From NCBI RefSeq assembly GCF_904849725.1, contig NC_058524.1, positions 349,739,823 through 349,803,822 on the forward strand: 64,000 bases of DNA, written 5' to 3'. Below, piece by piece: positions 49,032 to 59,722 of the stretch. The number at the start of each line of letters is the position of its first letter. Positions within the stretch are counted from its first letter, which is position 1. The stretch comes from Hordeum vulgare subsp. vulgare. Lineage: Eukaryota > Streptophyta > Magnoliopsida > Poales > Poaceae. The notes beneath the pieces were generated by a model. It searched no databases. It had not been told where the DNA came from and was given only the letters and a program-made list of their open reading frames with translations. Made by a program: the position numbers and the translations under genes.

Positions 49032-52000
49032 TCAACGCGGAGTCAAGATGGTTGTCACAAAGGTTGGCGGATTAATTTTCTTGTTTTTGTCGTCATAGGC
49101 GGCTTGATATTTTGATAAATCCAAGCTTGCTGCAAGCTGAGTCGCCGCCAAATGGGATTCTTTGACAACATGCTGGTAATCCTCTTGAGCAAATTCTGAC
49201 CCGTCATCCTTGAGCTGGGGAAAGCCTGCCGCTACTTCTTCAGGTTTTAATTCTGGAGCATACGCCAGACACCGACTCAGCGTAGTAAGTGCCCCTTTTC
49301 GGGAAGCTGACCGGGTTAGCTCACCAATCTGAGGAGGAAGAGTAGATAAGCAGCCAAGCATCTTCTTGATTGATGTCATGGGTTCCTTGGCACCCATCAC
49401 TGCTTTCACGGTCAGCACACTTCCGGAATATAGCTGCTCCGTTAACGTGTAAATCGCCTTCAGCATCAGGACACAGTCGTTCTGAAGATTGGTGGCTCTC
49501 GGACCTACATAAGGAATAACGATGGTCAACAACTTCTTCATACTAAGTTATTTATTTACAAAGTGCAAGGTCAGGGTATCGTTTTTTACCAAAGACAGCC
49601 CGTGCCATGTTGGAGATATGTCGCTTTAAGCCGGCCAGCTCTTGTTGCATGGTATCCAACTTAGCTTCAGCTTTTTCTGCTCGCTTTACCAGGGCATCTT
49701 GATCAGCTTGAGCCTTTTTTAAGTCGGCTTTCAGCTTCTCCATCTCAGATAAGATCATTTGACACTTCTCTTCTGATTTTGCCAGGGCATCCTGCTGATC
49801 GGCTAAATTTTTCTTTAAACCGCCAAATGCTGATTCAGCTTGGGTAAGTGATTCTTGTCGAAATATATTATCAAGGGGCAAGTCTCACAATTATTGCAAG
49901 CAACATCCCTCACACTTGGGGGCTAATGTATAATTTTTTAGACAAAATTATACAGTATCAAGACCCGGCTTATCTTTTTACAGATGACCCGGGCCTTGGG
50001 GGTAACAGGTCGAAAGTTTTCTTTAATTATCAAGACCCGGCTCATCTTTTCACAAGATGACCCGACCCTTGGGGGTAACAGGTGGAAAGTTTTCTTTAAT
50101 TATCAAGACCCGGCTCATCTTTTCACAAATGACCCGGCCCTTGGGGGTTGCAGGTCGAAAGTTTTCTTCCAAATTATCAAGACCCGGCTCATCTTTTCAC
50201 AGATGACCCGGCCCTCGGGGAATACAAGTTGAAAGTTCTTTTACTATCAAAGACCCGGCTCATCTTTTTGCAGATGACTCGGCCCTTGGGGGTTAATGAG
50301 GATAATACAGTATGCAGTAAGGCATACCTCATGTCTGTTTTTCATCATGAGGAGCAGACTCTTTTCCATTTCGTAACTCGCCTCCAGGCGACTTGCAAAA
50401 CCGCAGCAAAGTTCTCTGAATTCAAGATTCTCATACTGGGAGAGCTTAGCCTTGGAAAGTTCATACTCAATAGAAGGATGAGTCGATGATGATACATGCT
50501 TGGACAGAACTATTAAGGCCGTCTTAGAAAAGCGAGTACCAGTGATTACCACAGCATCTGGATCTTCTGCCGCTTTCAATGGACTTGGCGGATTATGCGT
50601 TTCGATGGTTTCCTTGGGCGAGTTTGGGAGATCCACTTGATCTTTAGGCTTATCTTCGGCCGGGTTATCCTGAATCGGTGCAGATTTCTCAATAGGATCT
50701 GAAGTTGTAATGGTAGTTGACCCGCCAGTTTTCCTCTTCTTCGCTTGTGCCCTAAAAGGAAAAGGGGGTGCACTTAAAAAACAGAATTTATTATCATCAG
50801 GACAATGTAAGTATTATAAAGGACTTACCCTGGAACGTGGATCATCGGCGGAAGCACTGACATCAGTGAGTCGCCTGATGAAGGAGGAGAATTCTACAAA
50901 AGTAACACCTCAAGATATGAGCGAGTTATAAATATGATCCAAAAGGAAATGAAAAAAGATGCTATTAAAAAGGTACCCCATTTTGCCTCTTCTTGGTTTT
51001 TGTTGGTAACCCGGACACCAAGTCTCCAGAATGACTCCGAGTTTTCCGATTGGAAGCATGTCGCGCTTTCTTCAAAAGTAAATTAGGATCCAAACAAGCA
51101 TTTGGGTGAGAGAAGGGAACTTTCCCACAAATCCGCCTGGCCGGCTTAGGTGGAGGAGAAGATGAGTCGGAGGAAACAGAAATTACCTCTACGGAGTCTT
51201 CCTGGCTTTCATTATCCTCGTTGTACACAAGAGATACGGAGGTGTAAACACAAAATTATAACAATGAATGGCAAGTTAAAGAAGATGGATTTTTACCTCT
51301 GAAAGTAACGACGGCTTTGCCTTTACCCTTGGATTTCTTCTTTGGGGGCGGCCTGGCTTGCTTCAGGGCCATCTTTTTTGGCCTTCTGGACCAGAATTTG
51401 TCGCCCTTCTGAGATGGCGTCTTTATTATGAGAATCATAGCTCAAATAAGTCGGGAGGAACAAAGTAAAGGCGGCTTAAGTTATTACCTTTGGCGCCAGG
51501 TTGATCTTGCAAAACGGCTTGAGACCTATTTGGCCACACTTGGCCAAGGGCTCGCCGGTCAATTTCTTGATGATAGAGACGATGTCGTTTTCCGTCAGTG
51601 CTGTATGGAAATAACACTGGGGATGGTCTAAAGTGCCATCGAACTCACACATTAATCCATCCCGGCGACTTAAGGGGAGGATGCGGTATTCAACCCAGCA
51701 GCGGATTAAGTCGACCCCAGTAAGGCCGTTGTTTGTCAGAGATCTTAACTCGGACAGTACTGGGATAAGATCTGACTCCTCTTCTTCGGTAAGCTTGTCT
51801 GGGAGTTTGAAGTTTGTTGGAAGGCGCTCCTCCCTATAGCCAAGGAGCTTGTTCTCACCCTCAGGAGAAGTTTCCTGGCAGTAAAACCAAGACTCGCCGC
51901 AGCCTTTGGGATGGCTTGGCATGGCGAGTGACGGGAATGGACTGTCCCTACGGCGTTGAACATTGACGCCTCCAAGTTCCAAGCTAGGGCCGTTGGAAAA

Positions 52001-53112
52001 TTCTGTCTGGCGATTCAAATTAAAGAAGTACCAGAATAAAGGAACTGAAGGTTCCATCCGCAAATAGGCCTCACAGAACACTTGGAAGTGACATAGGTTG
52101 CTCATCGAGTTAGGCCCTAAGTCTTGGAGGCGGACATTCATAAAGGTCATGGCGTCTCAGAGGAATTTTGATCCAGGCGGCTTAAAACCCCGTTCGAGGT
52201 GCTCAACAAAAATGACTATTTCTCCTTCCTTCGGGTTGGGGATCTCTTCTCCCAACCCGGAACGCCAGCCGATAACTTCTTTGGGGTCCAAATTCCCCGT
52301 TTTCACACAGTTGTTGAGAAGAGTTTCATCAACCTTGGTCGGGAGCCAATCATTTTTGAAGACGGTGCCCATGCTACAAAGGGAGAAATTACGGGTAAAT
52401 TAACTCGCCAAGCGCTTACTAAATGGTAAAACAGATCCATTGACTCGCCAAAAAATTTGCCTGATAGCTAAGGGAGTTAATTGACTCGCCGATAAAGGGT
52501 CGGGTCAGAATACCAGGGCGACTTATGAATTTCTTACTACTTAAAGAAAGATGGTTCAGAGCTTCAGAGGTGTTCGCTAAAGTGGTGAAATATGGATCTA
52601 CAAACAGGTTTCATACGACAGGCAGTGATATATGGATCTACGGAGCAGGCAAAAATGAATGAGAAAAGCCTGGATAAAACAGCCTATGGCTAGGGTGAAA
52701 ACAGTACAGTTTATCTGGCGAAACCCTTTCTAGATCTTCAAACCAAGGCTAGACAACTAAGGGTATGGAGAATGCTGTTGTGCTCACTTTCGTCATCATG
52801 AACTAACCGGCGATTACACAGCTGTTCAAAGTGTTCTAAGGAAATGGCGGACATGAGCCTGGAGGAGCTAAAATCTGCCTCTAATGGCGGGAGGCTGACC
52901 TGGTAATGGCGGCTGGAGGCGACCGAGGAAAGATCCGTGGCGAGTGTCGCGCATTCAGCGGGCGTCGGAGTGCGTCGGATGCGGTAGTCGGAGACAAAGG
53001 TCTTCGGACGTCGATGAAGCTCTCGGTCGGCGATGAAGCTCTCGGGCGGCGACGAAGCTCTCGAGCGCCGACGAAGCTCTCGGTGCGGTGGCGAGGAAGA
53101 TGGGGGCGACAA
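49032..53112 (-). pseudogene. Antisense multi-exon gene of V (Tat aORF, putative gypsy-type transposon protein)
   Basis: Minus-strand coding blocks read from right to left. 53112-52738 is a Ser/Arg-rich N-terminus. 52374-51489 is the main domain (KNDWLPTKVDETLLNN; FFNLNRQTEFSNGPSLE; IRCWVEYRILPLSRR), with an in-frame TGA at 52157-52159. Then follow 51438-51300 (Lys-rich), 51228-50965 (acidic and basic), 50636-50250, 49881-49552 (coiled coil, heptad-like AKSEEKCQMILSEMEKLKAD) and 49541-49032 (helical). Several block edges carry splice-like sites: CTTTGTAG before 52374, AAGGTAATA at about 51489, CAGAGGTAAAA at about 51297. The main domain resembles Pfam Transposase_28 (putative gypsy type transposon), named from memory. 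Function is unknown. A TATA-like GATAAATAGG lies about 40 nt upstream of the ATG. Confidence 0.7.
49956..50302. repeat. Minisatellite, five units of about 72 bp
   Basis: Units begin at 49956, 50028, 50101, 50175 and 50245, each opening with TATCAA(A)GACCCGGCT and containing GATGACCCGGCCCTTGGGGG with a few changes. The spacing is 72, 73, 74 and 70 bp. The array falls in a predicted intron of the antisense gene of V, between the blocks at 50250 and 49881. Confidence 0.92.
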
Positions 53113-53150
53113 GACGGGTAGGTGGAAATGTGCCCCGTCCCCTCCTCCCG

Positions 53151-53160
53151 CCTATTTATC
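53151..53160 (-). promoter_or_regulatory. TATA-like element upstream of the antisense gene of V
   Basis: On the minus strand GATAAATAGGCGGGAGG lies about 40 nt before the first ATG (53112) of the antisense gene. It would allow transcription independent of the LTRs. This is an inference from position only. Confidence 0.35.
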
Positions 53161-53458
53161 AGGTCAGGCGCTGGGATCGAGGCGCCACGAGCGGGAACTG
53201 CCAAAAAGATAAAGATTCGCCATGATGGCGCCCAAAATTTTCGGGATATCAATGCCGAAGGATCCGTTGGGGATTACGTCATTATCTCTTCCAAGATTAA
53301 AGGGATAAGAAGAAGCCAACAAGAAGTGTTTCGGCGACTTGGGTATTTCTGCAACAGACGGCGGTTTAAGTGCATGGTGCATAAAAAGTGTGAGATGAGT
53401 CGCCCCTAACTGGGTGAGGATATTGGCGTGAAAAAATTCAAGTCAATCTGGGGCCTAA

Positions 53459-53968
53459 TGTTGGGGATATTATCTGTTGGGTAACCCGCCCTAGTTGGGC
53501 CGGGTCACCAAAGTTGGCGACTCATCCTCAAGTGGTTCCGGCTTTGGCCCAGTGAGGCCGGGAGCCAGATGGCGGTTCGGGACCTTCGGGAAGAATCCAT
53601 CGTTGGGAAGATCTCCAAGTCTTGGAAAGATGGCGACTTAGAGATAGGAAGAATCACGATTTATGTAAAGGTAAGGACTCTTGTAAACCCTAAGGGCTCG
53701 ACCTGTATATAAAGGCGAGTCCCAGGGAAGGAGAGGGGAGGTTAGAAATCATCGAGTGCTAGGTCTTGGCGAGTTACGCCCCCTTGTAATCGAGACACCA
53801 TCAATAGAAACACCAAGAAGGACCTAGGCTTTTACCTCCTCAAGAGCGGCCGAACCTGGGTAAATCTCTGTCTCGCTCCCGTATAACCCCTTTGAGTCGC
53901 CACCAAGGTGCGATGGCTCCAATACTAAGTCCTTTCACGAGGACATCTGCCGTGAAAAAACCATGACA
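53459..53968 (+). repeat. 3' LTR of element V
   Basis: Begins TGTTGGGGATATTATC and ends AAACCATGACA, 510 bp, with a TATA box at 53706-53712. The upstream border AATCTGGGGCCTAA is the weak polypurine tract. Target duplication CTAAG follows at 53969-53973. Confidence 0.93.
53706..53712 (+). promoter_or_regulatory. TATA box of V 3' LTR
   Basis: TATATAA, identical in context to 41074-41080. It could drive readthrough into the remaining H sequence. Confidence 0.55.
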
Positions 53969-54317
53969 CTAAGTTTTTTAAAGAAAAGGTTAAGAGATGG
54001 CATGATAGAGGATACAAAAGCGTGAATTCAATGTAGGTGATCATGTCCCGCTATACAACTCTCGTTTAAGATTTTTTGCAAGAAAACTTCTCTCTACATG
54101 GTAAGGGCCTTTCATTATTGAGGAAGTATATCGCTCCGGTGCCATCAAGATGAACAACGCCGAAGGCATAAATCCGAAGGTGGTAAATGGGCAAAGAATC
54201 AAACATTATATCTCAGGTAGTCCCATTAATGTTGAAACCAATATTATCAATACCATAACTCCGAAGGAGTACATTAGGGAGACCTATCATAACTCTTCAG
54301 ACTCCAAAAAGGAATAG
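53969..54317 (+). pseudogene. Integrase C-terminal part of H
   Basis: The H frame resumes after the V insertion with FFKEKVKRWHDRG. A TAG soon interrupts it near 54030. Further pieces such as GPFIIEEVYRSGAIKMNNAE and GQRIKHYISGSPINVETN follow. The gene ends at the TAG at 54315-54317. It is the end of the pol polyprotein. Confidence 0.8.
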
Positions 54318-54644
54318 GTATGTGTTACGGTAAGCAAACCGACTCTAAAACTTTTCCAATGGAAATTTTTATAAGTTTTGGAATATTTAGAAAACTAGGA
54401 AAATTTAAAGTAGTCCGAAAAGTGCACGAGGAGGCGACAAGCCAGGAGTGCGCGTCCTACCCCCTGGTCGCGCCTTGCGGGCTTGTGGCCACCCCGTGTA
54501 CCTTCTGGACTCCATTTTCTTGTGGAATAATCTTTCAGGTCAGAATAAAATCATTATATAATCTCTCGAAGGTTTCGACCTTCGTATCACGACAAAATCT
54601 CCTGTTTTCGTTTTGAGCTGTTTGTGCAGCGTATTTAGATCAAC

Positions 54645-55016
54645 ATGACGTCTTCAAGTGCTTTGAAGGACAAGTTCTTTGAGAGGGTCATCAACCCCTA
54701 CCTTGCAGAGGTGCTGCAACACCCACAAACCATTGAGATGCATGAGGGGGTGTTGCACATCCGTGATGTTGAGGGGACAAAGAAGACCGGAAGCGTGGAT
54801 ACAAGGCTGGAAGTAATGGCGCAACAGCTCTTCAAGTGCCAAGAGATGGTGGAATGAGGACTCAATGCCAATCACATGATGACCGCGGAGTTTACCCATA
54901 AGCACAAGCTAGACGCCAAGGACATCTGGAATCACGTCTTAAAGATTTACGAGAAAATCGAGCATCTCCAAGCCCAGATCTATGACCTGCAAAGGCAAAA
55001 CTGTCAGTATGAATAA
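54645..55016 (+). pseudogene. Small extra ORF of H after pol, coiled-coil protein of unknown function
   Basis: A frame of 124 codons starts at ATG 54645 (MTSSSALKDKFFERVINPYL) and ends at TAA 55014. A single TGA lies at 54855-54857. The second half is helical and likely coiled coil (HKHKLDAKDIWNHVLKIYEK, then HLQAQIYDLQRQN). It sits where Athila elements carry an envelope-like or other extra gene, but I see no signal peptide or membrane segment, so it is not a typical envelope. Frame and spacing are preserved better than in gag and protease of the same element, which suggests a conserved role. No function can be assigned. Confidence 0.6.
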
Positions 55017-56735
55017 AATTTAAGAGAATTAGTTTGGTTGTAGATTTGAGGATCACGGAGACTAATTCATCTTTTTATGATGGCGATCCCATGCCTTGCA
55101 AGACGGAGGACAAGACCTCAACCTCACCAACAACTCCAACATCACCACCTCCGAAGAAAGACAACTAAACACATGGGTATGGGCACTCCCCTTGTCTTGT
55201 GCCAAGCTTGGGGGAGGTGCCCCGGTATCGTATCACCATCACACCTTTACTTTCTTCATTTTTGTTCGTTCGATCCCTTTGGTTATATCTTGCTCTAGTA
55301 GAATAAAGTTTTAGTGTGATCTAGTTTTTAGTTTTGCTTTATGTTCCCCTATGTAAGCAAGTCCAAGAGTTATATAATAAAGAGTAGTTTTGAGTTGAGG
55401 GACTTGCTTGCTTTCTATGATCTTGATAAATAGAAATAGAAAGAAGTAGATAATAAAAGCAAAATAGTATATATAATGATCTTATGGGGAGTGATGACTT
55501 CACATATAAAAAGTATGTCCATTGAAATTTGTTGTGAGTTGGCAGACAAAGATATTGCTCATTGTTGCAATTAAAAGGAAGTAATAAAGATAGAGAGGTT
55601 CACATATAAATATATTATCTTAGATACCTTTTATGATTGTGAGCACTCATTAAAATATTATATGTTAAGAAGTTGATATTGGACAAGGAAGACAACATGA
55701 GTTATGTTTGCTTATTTTCGAATAGAAGTTATATGGTTATAGATCCTCCAACATGTGCCACATGCTTCCACCCCATATTAGCCAAAAACTTCCGCACCAA
55801 GTAGAGATACTACTTGTGCATCCAAACACCTTTAACCAAGTTTTGCCTTGAGAGTCCACCTTACCTATCTATGGATTGAGTAAGATCCTTCAAGTAAGTT
55901 GTCATCGGTGCAAGCAATACAAATTGCTCTCTAAATATGTTTGATTTATTAGTGCGAGGAAAATAAACTTTATACGAACTTGTGATATGGAATAAATAAA
56001 AGCGACAGACTCCATAATAATGTTCTTTATCACAAGAGGCAATGTAAAGTGACGTTCCTTTGCATTAAGGGATTGCGCATCCAACTATAAAAGCGCATGA
56101 CAACCTCTGCTTCCCTCTGCGAAGGGCCTATCAGTTACCTTTACTTTCTGGTATTTGCCTTTATGCAAGAGTCAAGGTGATATTCACCATTTCCTTTATT
56201 TCGCCTTCATCTTTTGGCAAGCGTTATGTGTTGGGGAATGATCTAGACCAATATATCCACTGAGATGTGGGTGATCATGAGTTATTATTGTTGACATTAC
56301 CCTTGAGGTAAATAGTTGGGAGGAAAACTATAAGCCCCTATCCTTCTATGTGTCCGATTGAAGCTTTGACCTCATAGGTACCACGTGAGTGTTAGCAATT
56401 ATGAAAGACTATAAGATGATTAAGTATGTGGATTTGCTTTACAAGCTCTTATAGTGACTCTTTCCTACGTTGTGATAAATTGGAATTGCTTCAGCGATTG
56501 AAATCATAGTTTGTTAGTTCTCAATAGAGTTCTTGATTCATATTTTACCTTGTGAATGAATTGTTACTCTAGCATAAGAAATTATATGTCAATTTTTGTT
56601 GATGTTGTAAAGATAACCATGATGCCTTCATGTCCGTATTTTATTTTTATCGACACCTCTATCTCTAAACATGTGGGCATATTTATCGATCTTGGTTTTC
56701 GCTTGAGGACAAGCAAGGTCTAAGCTTGGGGGAGT
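55017..56735 (+). other. Non-coding 3' region of H with polypurine tract
   Basis: AT-rich, with no conserved coding motif. The 13-mer AAGCTTGGGGGAG occurs at 55204-55216. The same 13-mer is the polypurine tract at 56722-56734, directly before the 3' LTR. It also occurs at 32628. Long 3' untranslated regions are usual in Triticeae Athila elements. Confidence 0.7.
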
Positions 56736-57548
56736 TGATACATCCATTTTGCTTCATGCTTTTATATCGATATTTATTACATTATGGGCTGATAATACAC
56801 ATTATGGTACAATACTTATGCCTTTTTCTCTCTTATTTTACAAGGTTTACATGAAGAGGGAGAATGTTGACAGATGGAATTCTGGACTGGAAAAGGAGCA
56901 AGTATGAGAGACCTATTGTGCACAACTCCAAAAGTCCTAAAAAGTTACGGATCATTGTTTTGGAATATATAAAAAATATTGGGCGAAAGAAATACCAGAG
57001 GGGACCCAGCAGGAGGTCACAAGCTAGGGGCGCGGCCTACCCCTGGCCGCGCCCTGCAGGCTTGTGGGCCCCCTGGCAGGCCTCAAGTGGCCATCTTCTT
57101 CTATATGAAGGGTTTTGACCTGGAAAATATCATATCATAGCTTTCGGGGAGAATCTATTCTACCGGGGAAACTTCCCTCCCAGAGGGGCAAATCGAAGTC
57201 ATCGTCATCACCAATGATCCCCTCATTGAGAGGGGGTCCATCTCCATCAACATCTTCATCAGCACCATCTCCTCTCCAAACCCTAGTTCCTCTCTTGTAT
57301 ACATCTTTGTCTCTAACCTCAGATTGGTACCTGTGGGTTGCTAGTAGTGTTGATTACTCCCTGTAGTTGATGCTAGTTAGTTTACTTGGTGGACGATCGT
57401 ATGTTCAGATCCATAATGATTATTAATACTCCTCTGATTATGAACATGAATATGCTTTGTGAGTAATTACGTTTGTTCCTGAGGACCTGGGATAAGTCTG
57501 GCTATAAGTAATCATGTGAATTTGGTATTCGTTCGATATTTTGATGAT
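56736..57548 (+). repeat. 3' LTR of element H, truncated
   Basis: Begins TGATACATCC right after the polypurine tract and aligns with 23463 to about 24305. It lacks about 38 bp present in the 5' LTR near 23890. It breaks off at about 57548, where unrelated sequence starts; the last ~650 bp of the LTR are missing and no target duplication can be checked. Confidence 0.85.
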
Positions 57549-57815
57549 ATGGGCCCCCTGTGGGCCTCCTTCCTTGGCCCTCAAGTCCCCCGATCTTCTT
57601 CTGTTCTGGAAAAATTCATTTCAGGGATTTTATTCCGTTTGGACTTCGTTCCAAAATCAGATCTGAAAAGGGTCAAAAACACAGAAAAAACAGGAATTGG
57701 CACTGAATTAATAAGTTAGTCCCAAAAAAGATATAAAAGGTATATAAAACATCCAAAGTTGACAAGATAACAGGATGAAACTATCAAAAATTATAGATAT
57801 GTTTGAGACGTATCA
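57549..57815 (-). repeat. Orphan LTR start of another Athila-like family
   Basis: Read on the minus strand from 57815 it begins TGATACGTCTCAAACATATC, like the starts of H and W LTRs but of a different family (for example TTGGGACTAAC and CCAGTGCC-like blocks). Only the first 267 bp are present; both neighbours are truncated. It is probably a deletion remnant. Confidence 0.65.
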
Positions 57816-58455
57816 AGACCCCGCTGCCATAACCATGATGCGCGTTTGGGGGGTAGCCCTCGAAGCGTCCAAGGATGCTCAGGCTCAACAATGACCCGTT
57901 CCCCTCGCTATTGCAATGGCGGCCTTTCGGAGGAAAGAAAGAAGATGAAGGAGAAGGGCGATGGTGGCTGGCTGTCGGGTGGAAGAAGAGGTGAATGAGC
58001 AATGCTTCCCGTGACCTCCCTTTTTTATGGAGGAAGTGGGGGCTGGCTCTTTACTATTCTGAGAAGTGACTGCACATTGCCAAGCTCACCCCCCAGCGGC
58101 CACGCCTCTCTACCAATGCCATGCCTCGCATGCAGCACGCCTCATAAATAACACATTAACGGATGGGATTGCGAGTAGAGGAATTTGGACCGAGATGAGT
58201 ACCGCCCCTACAAATTTTTGCCCTTATTTTTATCATACAAGGGCGAAATGTTCACGGTTCACCTCTCCTTGTCTGACGTGCCCACGCTTCCCAAGACACA
58301 CAATGCAGGTGCCATTTTAATCCACCACTCCCATGACCCGCATTCAACGCGCATCATGGTAAAACAATGAAAACCATCACCACAACCGCAGTCAAAATCG
58401 GGCACGTATCTATGCACTGCTTTGGGCTTCGGTATAGCCCAGGACTAGGGGATAC
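57816..58455 (+). other. 3' internal end of element T2 with polypurine tract
   Basis: No sense coding motif is seen. The minus-strand frame 58002-57784 is Ser/Pro/His-rich and recalls the N-terminal block of the antisense gene in V, but it is too short to claim homology. It ends with CCCAGGACTAGGGGATA, a polypurine tract before the LTR. Confidence 0.5.
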
Positions 58456-59294
58456 TTTTGGTGTACTAAAGAACGGGTTTCTTAGTATCCAGACTTGTGC
58501 AAATCGACAGCGGCCACCTGCCTGACAAGCCTTGCGAGGAGACTATGTGTCCAACAAAACACCAGGCATCAAGGCCAAGCAACCAACAAGCCGCCTTGCC
58601 AGTGAAGATGACCGAGGACCCACCATGCTCAGCAAGGACTCCACTACCACATCACCACCCCACCTCATCAGGCTGATTGTCAACATCAACGAGGTATCAA
58701 GTAGGCATGCAGTTAGGTCAACCTTGTGAGAGGCACGTGTCAGCCCAAGGGATTTGCAGCAACTTTAATGACACCAATCCCACAGGGTGGCAAGATAATA
58801 AGAGGTAGCTGGGAAAATGGCAAAGAACGAGAGGCAATCCTTATCGGGAGACATTGCTAGCGTCACTCCTCACGGCACATTTAAAGTGCATGTCCTAATC
58901 CGTCAGGGTTAGATATTTTCCATTGTAGATCGTGTCAGTAGTTTGGCAGCCACAGGACATACTATTTACCCCATGTAATTACCATTTGAGCCATTGTGGT
59001 AATCCCTTTACCTATAAAAGGAGGTCCATGGCTACCTTTAGAAGGGTCGATGCTTTGTCTATTTGCACGCGTAGTTGTACTCGTCGAGCATTCTTGTTGG
59101 GCTGTTGCGCTCATCTATTTTGGACCAATATAATCTATAACAAATAGGACGTAAGATTTTACGCTGTCGAGCGGCTTAAACTTGTCTAAACCCCCGAGCA
59201 CGTGTGAAGTTGGTGATGCTCTTTGTGCCCGCGTGTCCCCATAGTTGAACCGCAAAGGGGCCTCGCATGTCCCATAGATTGTCGTACCCCGACA
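58456..59294 (+). repeat. 3' LTR of element T2
   Basis: An LTR of about 840 bp starting near TTTTGGTGTACTAAAG and ending CGTACCCCGACA. It has a TATA box (TATAAAAG, 59013-59020). The terminal half (GGACGTAAGATTTTACGC, then CCGAGCACG) is built like the end of the V LTR, indicating a Tat-type element. Only this LTR and about 640 bp of internal sequence are present. Confidence 0.65.
59013..59020 (+). promoter_or_regulatory. TATA box of T2 LTR
   Basis: TATAAAAG in CCTATAAAAGGAGG, about 280 bp before the LTR end, a usual U3/R position. Confidence 0.6.
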
Positions 59295-59706
59295 GTGAGT
59301 GAGTGCCTTCCGTGCTGCCATTTCGACTGTTCCAAGGTCCCCATATGTGGTCCTTCAAATAACCAACTCTCAGGGGAGTCGTTTGCCATAACGACCACAT
59401 CAACGTGGTGCTCCTTCGTGGTGGTATGAACCTAGTGCTCGTGGTAGAGGAAAATTGGCGGTTGGCTAAACTGGCACTTCTTAAGGCTGTCTTCAAGGAG
59501 TAGGGCAAAGATGGTGGCTAGGAAGTGTTTGGGTATGACATCCATGTACAAGGTTTACGGGGAGGGAAGGTAGTGAAGTTTTGAAAACACACTGGAAGAG
59601 ATAAGAAGTATAGAAACTCTCGAATAATGTCACTAGGTATAGTTTTTGGGAATACTTTTATACTATCTAATGTCCACGCTAACTAAGTCTTCCTAAACTC
59701 AGGATA
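59295..59706 (-). pseudogene. Leader and gag start of chromovirus Z
   Basis: Read leftward from the primer site, this is about 410 bp of the 5' internal region of a minus-strand element. The first ATGs (59508, 59398) open short frames rich in Trp/Gly/His without a firm gag motif. It stops at the end of the T2 LTR. Together with 18360-23462 it accounts for both ends of Z. Confidence 0.55.
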
Positions 59707-59718
59707 GCTTTGATACCA
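59707..59718 (-). other. Initiator-tRNA-Met primer binding site of Z
   Basis: On the minus strand TGGTATCAAAGC, four bases after the LTR terminus at 59723, matches the standard plant retrotransposon primer site TGGTATCAGAGC (complement of initiator tRNA-Met) with one change. Confidence 0.85.
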
Positions 59719-59722
59719 TCTT

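Larger units (their letters stand above)
40827..53968 (+). mobile_element. Tat-lineage (RIRE2-like) Ty3/gypsy element V with antisense gene
   Basis: A complete 13.1 kb element with LTRs of 509 and 510 bp (about 20 differences, 4%), flanked by CTAAG. It has sense gag and a protease-RT-RNase H-second RNase H-integrase frame. About 1.2 kb of non-coding sequence follows, then an antisense multi-exon gene, then the 3' LTR. The second, archaeal-type RNase H and the antisense ORF are known marks of the Tat lineage of plant gypsy elements. Every sense gene carries stops, so V cannot move on its own. Confidence 0.93.
23463..57548 (+). mobile_element. Athila-type Ty3/gypsy element H, host of three nested insertions
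   Basis: H comprises a 5' LTR at 23463-24957, a primer site, gag, protease, reverse transcriptase, RNase H, integrase, an extra small ORF, a polypurine tract and a truncated 3' LTR at 56736-57548. About 24.5 kb of the span belongs to elements W, the Sukkula solo LTR and V. Without them H is about 9.6 kb. The two LTRs differ at roughly 10% of positions by eye over the first 250 bp, the most of any LTR pair here. Sequence style matches the WHAM/Fatima/Sabrina group of Triticeae Athila elements; the exact family was not verified. Confidence 0.9.

Noticed and set aside
49956..50302. Possible CRISPR-like array
   Set aside because: Units are contiguous tandem repeats without unique spacers, in a plant retrotransposon.
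57784..58002. Second antisense gene in T2
   Set aside because: 72 codons of Ser/Pro/His-rich sequence; the resemblance to the start of the V antisense gene is compositional and the region is truncated.
59707..59718. tRNA-Met gene fragment
   Set aside because: Only 12 bp in the primer-binding-site position next to an LTR terminus; no cloverleaf follows.
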